A DNA stretch of 64,000 nucleotides from CAVZAB01 sp963773155 (lineage in GTDB: Bacteria; Pseudomonadota; Alphaproteobacteria; Rhizobiales; Beijerinckiaceae), in assembly GCA_963773155.1 (NCBI GenBank), contig CAVZAB010000022.1:1-64000 (forward strand), read 5' to 3'. The notes under the pieces were generated by a model. It worked only from the letters and a program-made list of their open reading frames with translations. It was not told the DNA's origin and ran no database searches. The position numbers and the translations under genes were made by a program. Shown one piece after another: positions 57,506 to 64,000 of this stretch; the first letter of the stretch is position 1, and each line of letters opens with the position of its first letter.

Positions 57506-57526
57506 GATTCCCTAACACATCCTTAA
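57506..57526 (+). promoter_or_regulatory. GANTC site next to a CtrA-like box upstream of ccrM
   Basis: GATTC (57506-57510) is a target of CcrM itself. It lies 1 nt before CTAA-N7-TTAA (57512-57526), which differs by one base from the CtrA consensus TTAA-N7-TTAA. A second GANTC, GAATC at 57683-57687, is inside the start of ccrM. In Caulobacter, ccrM is activated by CtrA and silenced by methylation of GANTC sites in its leader, so this arrangement would fit the same cell-cycle control. Confidence 0.45.
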
Positions 57527-57674
57527 ATAATCCGCGTCAAGTGATTAATTCTTAACGAGAATTTTCCTTTTTCGTTCAGAAAGGGGACAGTTTTTTTTCA
57601 GGCAATAAACCGCCTCTTTACCTAATCCCACGCATAGTCGCACCTGTTAGTAGCGCGTATCCGGTGTGTCCTTC

Positions 57675-58856
57675 ATGCGATTGAATCGTGCCGCGACTGC
57701 CGGCTTGAAGCCCCAGATCCAGGTCTCGCGTACTGGGGTTTCGGCCGGGCGGAGCGCGGGCGCGACCGTGCCGCTGCCTCGCAACGAGATCTTGCTCGGA
57801 GATTGCGTTGAAATACTCGCGCAACTCCCTGAAAGATCAATCGATCTAATCTTTGCCGACCCGCCGTATAATTTGCAGCTTGAAGGCAGCCTGTCGCGGC
57901 CCAACCAGACCCTGGTCGATGCGGTCGACGACGATTGGGACAAATTCTCCAGCTTTGAAGTGTATGACCGGTTCACCAGAGACTGGCTTGCGGCGGCCCG
58001 CCGCGTCATGAAGCCCAGCGCCACGATTTTCGTGATCGGCTCGTATCACAACATCTTCCGAGTCGGCGCGATCATGCAGGATCTCGGTTTCTGGATCCTC
58101 AACGATATCATCTGGCGCAAAGCCAATCCGATGCCCAATTTCCGCGGCCGGCGTTTCACCAACGCGCACGAGACCATGATCTGGGCGACCCGGTCGGCGG
58201 AGGCGAAATCCTACACGTTCAATTACGAGGCACTAAAAGCCGGGAACGACGACCTACAATTGCGCTCAGACTGGTTCTTGCCGCTGTGCACCGGCGGCGA
58301 GCGGCTGAAGGACCCCGTCGGCCGCAAGATCCACCCGACGCAAAAGCCGGAGGCGCTGATCACCCGCATTCTGTTGAGCGCCTCCAATCCCGGCGATTTG
58401 GTGCTTGATCCGTTTTTTGGCACCGGAACCACCGGCGCGGTGGCTAAACGCCTCGGCCGGCATTTCGTCGGCATCGAGCGTGAACGCGGCTATGCCGAGG
58501 CGGCTCGCGCGCGTATCGCCACGATTACCCGCCTCCCCGAGGCGACCATCGCCAGCGCGCCCTCGAAGCGCAGCGAACCGCGCATCGCCTTCGCAACTTT
58601 GGTCGAGGCCGGCCTGATTGCGCCGGGAACTCTGATCCACGACGGACGGCAGCGTCAGAGCGCCATGGTGCGGGCCGACGGGACCGTGCAATTGGGGGAT
58701 ATCGTCGGGTCAATCCACAAGATCGGCGCCCTGGCACAGGGGCTTCCGGCCTGCAATGGTTGGTTATTCTGGCACCTGGAGCGGGCCGGCGCATTCCGGC
58801 CAATCGACGATCTGCGCGCGACGCTGCGCAACCAGATGCGCCAGGCGGGCGGTTAA
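57675..58856 (+). CDS. ccrM: Cell cycle-regulated DNA adenine methyltransferase CcrM (GANTC)
   Basis: CcrM methylates the adenine in GANTC and times cell-cycle genes. The protein (393 residues from the ATG at 57675) has the N6-adenine motif DPPYNLQL (about 62-69), beta-class order, the SAM motif DPFFGTGTTGAVAKRLGRHF (about 245-264) and HPTQKPEALI. A C-terminal domain of about 90 residues, seen in CcrM but not in restriction methylases, ends RATLRNQMRQAGG. The first 40 residues are variable; a GTG at 57666 is an alternative start. No partner restriction enzyme is present. Confidence 0.95.
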   Translation: MRLNRAATAGLKPQIQVSRTGVSAGRSAGATVPLPRNEILLGDCVEILAQLPERSIDLIFADPPYNLQLEGSLSRPNQTLVDAVDDDWDKFSSFEVYDRFTRDWLAAARRVMKPSATIFVIGSYHNIFRVGAIMQDLGFWILNDIIWRKANPMPNFRGRRFTNAHETMIWATRSAEAKSYTFNYEALKAGNDDLQLRSDWFLPLCTGGERLKDPVGRKIHPTQKPEALITRILLSASNPGDLVLDPFFGTGTTGAVAKRLGRHFVGIERERGYAEAARARIATITRLPEATIASAPSKRSEPRIAFATLVEAGLIAPGTLIHDGRQRQSAMVRADGTVQLGDIVGSIHKIGALAQGLPACNGWLFWHLERAGAFRPIDDLRATLRNQMRQAGG

Positions 58857-58862
58857 GCCGAG

Positions 58863-59984
58863 TTACTCGGCCGAGCCCGCGAGGCAAGCGTGCGCGGCAA
58901 CTTTGCGCATGACGCTTGGCAGAGCCGCCGCCGCCACCTCAGCCTCGGCGACCCAGCGGCAATCGGCGGGCAAAGCGAATGTCGCATCGACAATGCCGCG
59001 ATAGACGGCAAGTTGTAGGGCAAAATGCGTAAAGACATGGTCGACTAGGCCGGGAACCCGGACAAGTTCGACGTCGCCGAAACCGGCCAGCGCTTGCTGC
59101 AGCGCCGCCGCGTTCGGCGGTTCGGCGGCCTCCGCCGACCATGCGGTGCCCGGAAATTCGCTCATCCCGCCAAGGAGGCCGTGCGGCGGCCGCGTGCGCA
59201 CGAGGAGCGCGCCGTCGTTGCGGCGCAGCACCGCGGCGGCCCCGCGCCGGATCGGCCGCGCCTGTCTCGCCAGCCGGCGCGGATAGGCATCGGCACAGCC
59301 GGCGAGATTGGCCCGGCATTGCGATGCCAACGGGCAGATGCCGCATTGCGGGCGCCGCCTCAGGCAGATTTTGGCGCCGAGATCCATCATTGCCTGGGCG
59401 AAGTCGCCGGCGCGCTGCGCAGGGGTGACGAGAGCCGCTTGCCGGCGAACCGCCGGCTTGGCTTTTGGCAAGGGCATTTCGAGCATCGCCGTTCGCGCCA
59501 GTACCCGTTCGACATTGCCGTCGACAACAACGGCCCGCCGACCGAAAGCAATCGCCGCGATCGCCGCGGCCGTATAGGCGCCGACGCCCGGCAACTCGCG
59601 CAGTTTTGCCTCGTCGGGCGGAAACCGGCCGTTGAAATCGCTGACGATTTGGCGCGCGCAGGCGTGCAGATTGCGGGCGCGGCTGTAATAACCAAGACCG
59701 GCCCAGGCGGCGAGAACGGATTGCGAACTGGCGGCGGCCAACTGGAAGACCGTCGGCCAGCGGCTGACGAAGGCCTCGTAATAGGGGATGGCGGCGCCAA
59801 CCGTGGTCTGCTGCAGCATAATTTCCGACAGCCAGACGACATAGGGGTCGGCGGCGACACCAGGAGCGGCGCGCCAGGGCAAGTTTCTGCGGTTGGCGTC
59901 ATACCAACCGAGCAGAGATTGGGCAAATTCGCCGTCGCTGCCGCCTGCCGGCGGCTTTATCTGGCGGCGGCGAGGCCGTATCAT
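58863..59984 (-). CDS. mutY: A/G-specific adenine DNA glycosylase
   Basis: MutY removes adenine mispaired with 8-oxoguanine. The 373-residue protein has the helix-hairpin-helix ELPGVGAYTAAAIAAIAFG (about 118-136) with the catalytic Asp in VVVDGNVERVLAR. Its 4Fe-4S ligands are in CLRRRPQCGICPLASQC (C-x6-C-x2-C-x5-C), and a C-terminal NUDIX-like 8-oxoG-recognition domain follows. The ATG at 59984 is shared back-to-back with the dciA region. Its placement opposite dciA-dsbA-smc is a known alphaproteobacterial arrangement. Confidence 0.95.
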   Translation of the reverse strand: MIRPRRRQIKPPAGGSDGEFAQSLLGWYDANRRNLPWRAAPGVAADPYVVWLSEIMLQQTTVGAAIPYYEAFVSRWPTVFQLAAASSQSVLAAWAGLGYYSRARNLHACARQIVSDFNGRFPPDEAKLRELPGVGAYTAAAIAAIAFGRRAVVVDGNVERVLARTAMLEMPLPKAKPAVRRQAALVTPAQRAGDFAQAMMDLGAKICLRRRPQCGICPLASQCRANLAGCADAYPRRLARQARPIRRGAAAVLRRNDGALLVRTRPPHGLLGGMSEFPGTAWSAEAAEPPNAAALQQALAGFGDVELVRVPGLVDHVFTHFALQLAVYRGIVDATFALPADCRWVAEAEVAAAALPSVMRKVAAHACLAGSAE

Positions 59985-60061
59985 TGGCTCGCCCGACACA
60001 AGAAGGACATGATGCGACCCCCATCGCCCGCTCCGGCCTCGTCAAGCTCGGTCCAGCACCC

Positions 60062-60563
60062 GTGACCCGCCGTCCGCCCCGAAATCGCAGCCAGCCGCAG
60101 CCGCTCGCCGATTTGGTCGAGAACTGCATCGCGCCGGCATTGGTCCACAAGGGCTTTTCGCAGGCAGACCTGATTCTTCATTGGCCGGATATCGTCGGGG
60201 CAGGCCTGAGCGAATTCTGCCAGCCGATTGCCCTGCAATGGCCGCGCGTATCCAGCGATTCGCCGGCCGCCGCCGCCGCCACTCTGGTGGTGCGCGTCGA
60301 CGGTGCCTTCGCCCTCGAATTGCAGCACATGGCGGCCGTGGTGATTGAACGGGTCAATTGCCACCTCGGCTGGCGCGGTGTCGGCCGACTGATTTTGAAA
60401 CAGGGTCCACTGGCGAGCCTCGGCCGGCCGCGCCAAGCGCTCGCGCCGGCCTCGCCAGCCTCGCTCGCGCTCGCCCGGCAAGCGACCGAGCGGATCGCAG
60501 ACAGGCTCTCTGCGCGAGGCGCTGGACCGGCTCGGGGCGCGCGTTTTCGATGCGAAGCGCTGA
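60062..60563 (+). CDS. dciA: DciA family protein (DUF721), C-terminus shifted by a 1-nt insertion
   Basis: DciA loads the replicative helicase DnaB in most bacteria lacking DnaC. The core reads PLADLVENCIAPALVHKGFS, then LILHWPDIVGAGLSEFCQPI and VNCHLGWRGVGRLILKQGP. At about 60503 an extra base (GACAGGC) shifts the frame. As read, translation runs on to 60625 with an unrelated tail. Removing it gives SLREALDRLGARVFDAKR and a stop at 60561-60563, a normal DUF721 ending. The start is uncertain: GTG at 60062 or TTG at 59984. Confidence 0.8.
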
Positions 60564-60686
60564 GCCGATGCAGTGATTTAGAAATGCCAAGGAACCTCTT
60601 GTTGCCGCATTGCTTTGGTCGATAATGTGCTACACGACCCCAGCGGCCGGCAAGGTCGTTCGCCCATCCTAGCAGCGAGAAACCGC

Positions 60687-61328
60687 ATGCCCAACGATGT
60701 CGTATTCACCCGCAGGCTCGTGCTTGGCGCTCTCGGGCTTGTCGCCCTGGCCGGCGGGCCCGCGGCGGCCGAGACCGCGGCCGTGCCAGTCAGCGAATTA
60801 ATGGCTGAAGGCCCGCTGCCCGACGTCGTGGTCGGCGCCAATGATGCGCCGGTGACGATGATCGAATATGCCTCGATGACCTGCCCGCATTGCGCCAGGT
60901 TTCAGACCGAAACCTTCCCGGCCCTGAAGGTGAAATACATTGATACCGGCAAGGTGAAATATGTTCTGCGCGAATTCCCGCTCGATCCGCTGGCGACCGC
61001 GGGCTTCATGCTGATGCGCTGCGCTGGCCCCGACAAGCGCGAAGCGCTGGCCGACTTGTTGTTCGCCCAGCAAAAGCAATGGGCGTTTGCGCCAAAGCCG
61101 GTCGAGGGTCTGGCAAGCCTCGTCAAACAGGCCGGCATTAGCCAATCGGCCTTCGAGGCATGCCTCAGCGACAAGAAACTCTATGGCGATATCAACGCGA
61201 CCCGCGACCGCGCCTCCGACAAGTTCCATGTCGATGCGACGCCGACCTTCTTCATCAATGGCATCCGCCAGGGCGGTGAATTGAACATCGAGGAATTGTC
61301 GAAGGTCATCGACCCGCTGCTGAAATGA
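60687..61328 (+). CDS. DsbA family thiol-disulfide oxidoreductase
   Basis: The 213-residue precursor has a twin-arginine-containing signal peptide (TRRLVLGALGLVALAGGPAA). A thioredoxin-fold domain follows: YASMTCPHCARFQ gives the CPHC redox site (about 76-79) and DATPTFFING gives the cis-Pro loop. The inserted helical domain (about 115-170) is typical of DsbA-like Com1/27-kDa antigen proteins. It probably makes disulfides in the periplasm. It lies between dciA and smc, as in related genomes. Confidence 0.9.
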   Translation: MPNDVVFTRRLVLGALGLVALAGGPAAAETAAVPVSELMAEGPLPDVVVGANDAPVTMIEYASMTCPHCARFQTETFPALKVKYIDTGKVKYVLREFPLDPLATAGFMLMRCAGPDKREALADLLFAQQKQWAFAPKPVEGLASLVKQAGISQSAFEACLSDKKLYGDINATRDRASDKFHVDATPTFFINGIRQGGELNIEELSKVIDPLLK

Positions 61329-61578
61329 CCTTTCGCGCCGCCGCTGCTGTGGCGCGGTTGCGCACAGGAAATTTGCCGCGCCGCCTTGAAATGGCGAAAG
61401 CTTTGTGACGCCCTAGACGCATGAAGCGCAATGGTACACGAGGGCTACGACGGTCGAGTTGGCCACCACGGCCCTGGCATTGGCAAGCCAGCATGGCAGG
61501 CCCTTCGACGGGGCCCGCGGCGGCGCCCCTGGCCTATTCCGGGCGTCGCTCGATCACTGCCCAAGCCTGGTCGAACCG

Positions 61579-64000
61579 ATGAAATTCAGCAAGCTCCGCC
61601 TGCACGGCTTCAAGTCCTTCGTCGAAGCGACGGATTTTCAGATCGAACCCGGCCTGACTGGTATCGTCGGCCCGAACGGCTGCGGCAAGTCCAATTTGGT
61701 CGAGGCGCTGCGCTGGGTGATGGGCGAGAATTCCTATAAGGCGATGCGGGCGTCCGGCATGGACGATGTGATTTTCTCCGGCTCAGGCGATCGGCCGTCG
61801 CGCAATACCGCCGAGGTCGGACTGGTACTGGACAATAGCGACCGTTCGGCGCCGGCGGCCTTCAACGAATCGGAATTGATCGAAATCAGCCGCCGAATCG
61901 AACGCGAAAGCGGCTCGACGTTCCGCATCAACGGCCGCGAAGTCCGGGCTCGCGACGTGCAATTGCTGTTTGCCGATGCCTCAAGTGGCGCCCGGTCGCC
62001 CGCCATGGTCCGCCAGGGGCAGATCGGCGAGATCATTTCGGCCAAGCCGCAGGCACGGCGGCGGATTCTCGAGGAAGCGGCCGGCGTCGCCGGTCTCCAT
62101 TCGCGACGTCATGAAGCGGAATTGCGGCTCAAGGGCGCCGAGGACAATGTCGCGCGGCTCGAGGACGTTCTCAAGCAGATCGAGTTGCAAATCGACAGTC
62201 TGAAGCGACAGGCCCGGCAGGCGACCCGCTACAAGGCGCTGTCGGCCGAGATACGGCGCAACCAAGCCCTGCATCTCTATGTGTCACACCGGGACGCCGA
62301 TCGGCGGCTCGGCGAGGCCGAACGCAAGCTCGAAGCCGATACACGGCTGGTCGCCGAGTGCACCCGTGCCCAGGCCGAGGCGGCGCGTGACCAGGCGGTC
62401 GCAGCCGAGGCCCTGCCAGGCATGCGGGAAACCGAGGCGCGGGCAGGCGCGGCGTTGCATCGGCTGACCGTTGCCCGCGAGAATCTCGATGCCGAAGAAC
62501 GGCGGGCGAAGGAAAGAGCCGCCGAACTGGAGCGGCGGATAACGCAGCTCACGCAGGACCTCGGCCGCGAGGAATTGTTGATCGAGGATGCCGCGCAGGT
62601 TCTGGACCGGCTGCAGGCGGAAGACGATGGCCTCGCCGACGCTATTCAAGCCAAGGCCGTGTTCGAGACTGCCGCTCAGGCCGACCTCCTCCGCGCGCAA
62701 GCCGAACTCGGCACGGCCGAGGCGGCGCTTGGCGAGGCGCAGGCCGAATTTGCCGATATTGCCGCCCGGCGCACGGCGCTCGAGCGAGCGATGCGCGAGG
62801 AAGGCCAGCGGCTCGACCGCTTTATCCAGGAACACCGAACCGTCGTCGACGAACTCGCCCGCTTGCGCTGCGAGCCCGGCGGAGAAGACCAGATCGCCGG
62901 CCTCGTCGGCGCGATTGACGCGGCGCGGGCCGAACAGCAGACGGCGGAAGCCGCGGCGATCGAGGCCGAGACGCAGCACGCGAAGGCGGCCGAGCGCGAA
63001 CGACAGGTCCGGGTACCACTTGGCGATGCCGAACGCCGCGCCCAGCGTCTCGACACCGAGGTGCGAACCCTCGAAAAGCTCCTGACAACGGCGCGCAGTG
63101 ATCTCTGGCCGCCGGTCGTCGAGGCGATCGAGGTGCAAAAGGGCTATGAATCGGCGCTCGGCGCGGCGCTCGGCGACGATCTCGACGCCTCGACCAATCC
63201 GTCCGCACCCGCGCATTGGTCGGAGCTCGGCGAGCCGACCGCCGATCCCGACCTGCCGGAGGGCGTCGCGCCGCTCGCCGGTCTTGTCTCGGCGCCGCCG
63301 GCGCTTGCCAGACGGCTGGCCCAGATCGGCGTCGTTCTGCGCCACGAAGGCGGACCATTGCAGCGCCTGCTCAAGCCCGGCCAGCGACTGGTCTCCAAGG
63401 AGGGTGACCTATGGCGCTGGGACGGTTTCGTCGCGGCCGCCGAAGCGCCGACCCCGGCCGCCCGGCGGCTTGCCGAAAAGAACCGGCTTGGCGATCTGCA
63501 GCGCGAATTGCTGCAAGCACGAACTGTCGCCGAAACCTGTCGCGCCGAAGCCGACCAGGTGCAGGGCGGGCTCCGCCAGGCCGCGGAATTGGAAGGCCGG
63601 GCGCGCGAGGCCGCCCGCGCGGCCGCGCGTCGCCTGGAGGCGGCCCGCGAGAGCCTCGCCGCCGCCGAACGCAAACGCGCCCACTTGGTCCAGCGCACCG
63701 CGGCCCTGGATGAGGCGCAAGCGCGCCTCTCGGCAAGCCGCCGCGAAGCCGAGCAAGCGCTTGCCGAAACCGGGGTCGCGCTGGCCGGGCTAGCCGCCGC
63801 CGATCAGCTCTCCGTCCAGCTCGAGATCGCCCGGGCCGGCGCGGCCAAATGGCGGGCGGAAGCGGCCGAGGCCCGCGCCAGCGTCCAAAATCTTACCCGC
63901 GAGGCCGAACAAAGGACGCTGCGGCGCCAGGCGATCGCTGCCGAGCGAGCGTCATGGCTGGCGCGTCAGGACAAGGCGAGAGCCCAGGTCGTTGAACTCG
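61579..64000 (+). CDS. smc: Chromosome segregation protein SMC, N-terminal part (runs off the window)
   Basis: The frame is open from the ATG at 61579 to the last base, giving 807 codons. Residues 1-160 form the ATPase head: MKFSKLRLHGFKSFVEATDF, Walker A in GIVGPNGCGKSNLVEAL (about 33-49) and VRQGQIGEIISAKPQARRRI. A long coiled coil follows (about 165-500). A shortened hinge-like region near 510-610 (SALGAALGDDLDAS) comes next, and then the returning coil. The signature motif and Walker B lie beyond the window. SMC organises and segregates the chromosome. Confidence 0.95.
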   Translation, partial: MKFSKLRLHGFKSFVEATDFQIEPGLTGIVGPNGCGKSNLVEALRWVMGENSYKAMRASGMDDVIFSGSGDRPSRNTAEVGLVLDNSDRSAPAAFNESELIEISRRIERESGSTFRINGREVRARDVQLLFADASSGARSPAMVRQGQIGEIISAKPQARRRILEEAAGVAGLHSRRHEAELRLKGAEDNVARLEDVLKQIELQIDSLKRQARQATRYKALSAEIRRNQALHLYVSHRDADRRLGEAERKLEADTRLVAECTRAQAEAARDQAVAAEALPGMRETEARAGAALHRLTVARENLDAEERRAKERAAELERRITQLTQDLGREELLIEDAAQVLDRLQAEDDGLADAIQAKAVFETAAQADLLRAQAELGTAEAALGEAQAEFADIAARRTALERAMREEGQRLDRFIQEHRTVVDELARLRCEPGGEDQIAGLVGAIDAARAEQQTAEAAAIEAETQHAKAAERERQVRVPLGDAERRAQRLDTEVRTLEKLLTTARSDLWPPVVEAIEVQKGYESALGAALGDDLDASTNPSAPAHWSELGEPTADPDLPEGVAPLAGLVSAPPALARRLAQIGVVLRHEGGPLQRLLKPGQRLVSKEGDLWRWDGFVAAAEAPTPAARRLAEKNRLGDLQRELLQARTVAETCRAEADQVQGGLRQAAELEGRAREAARAAARRLEAARESLAAAERKRAHLVQRTAALDEAQARLSASRREAEQALAETGVALAGLAAADQLSVQLEIARAGAAKWRAEAAEARASVQNLTREAEQRTLRRQAIAAERASWLARQDKARAQVVEL

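Noticed and set aside
57591..57598. Run of eight T after rnhB as an intrinsic terminator
   Set aside because: No GC-rich hairpin precedes it; it lies about 95 nt past the stop in the ccrM leader.
62284..63345. 353-codon minus-strand frame opposite smc
   Set aside because: Antisense shadow of the SMC coiled coil; Arg/Gly-rich with no domain.

Overview
The window looks like core chromosome of a high-GC alphaproteobacterium, most likely of the order Hyphomicrobiales (Rhizobiales). The reasons are the rnhB-ccrM pair (CcrM is the cell-cycle GANTC methylase), the mutY-dciA-dsbA-smc string, the TIGR02301-NUDIX-SDR-pdxH string, the xseB-tlyA-23S methyltransferase block, a RibBX-type riboflavin protein and many small proteins typical of that order. 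I could not settle family or genus. No rRNA, tRNA, insertion sequence, prophage or CRISPR array was recognised. Genes are packed tightly: many same-strand neighbours overlap by 1-4 nt, and convergent genes usually end within about 25 nt of each other.

Layout: 1-2409 (+) holds the end of an unknown gene, an MFS efflux pump and a MAPEG protein. 2432-14601 (-) is a ten-gene string read right to left: ygfZ, tag, an HD hydrolase, a tyrosine phosphatase, a type B DnaJ, fabI, a histidine phosphatase, a Pls/PosA-type NRPS-like membrane synthetase, aroC and an HTH-ribBX fusion. 14655-20843 carries a dihydroorotase-like enzyme (+), a minus-strand group ending with TIGR02301/NUDIX/SDR/pdxH, a lipoprotein, and divergent ald/lrp. 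20909-25344 (+) is xseB, tlyA, an RNA methyltransferase, a D-2-hydroxyacid dehydrogenase and a hypothetical gene. 25365-30949 is an acyl-CoA group (SDR, enoyl-CoA hydratase, acyl-CoA dehydrogenase, AcuI-like reductase) with sua5 inside. 31046-43298 has a cell-wall hydrolase, meaB, ppdK, glyS/glyQ split by two small genes, a methyltransferase, a polyprenyl synthase and a Sel1 protein. 43552-54886 has a prolyl aminopeptidase coupled to a polysaccharide deacetylase, ispE-TPR-etfQO, a uracil-DNA glycosylase, a zinc metallopeptidase, moaB, a glycosyltransferase-like gene, pncB and a small exported Tyr/Arg/Pro-rich protein. 55046-64000 has a radical SAM gene, a tail-anchored protein, rnhB, ccrM, mutY, dciA, dsbA and the start of smc, which runs off the window.

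Four genes are each broken by one single-nucleotide indel: ribBX near 2549, the NRPS-like gene near 8079-8084, the radical SAM gene near 55340 and dciA near 60503. In each case removing or adding one base restores a full family-like protein. The same simple lesion in otherwise healthy housekeeping genes suggests consensus errors more than true decay, but the sequence alone cannot decide.

Most of the window is ordinary. The parts most worth a second look are the Pls/PosA synthetase inside a fatty-acid/shikimate/riboflavin string, the HTH domain fused to RibBX, the dihydroorotase paralogue lacking one metal histidine, the uracil-DNA glycosylase lacking two iron-sulfur cysteines, the exported protein with two CGPYRC motifs, and a GANTC plus CtrA-like box upstream of ccrM. 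None is proven to be a new system.
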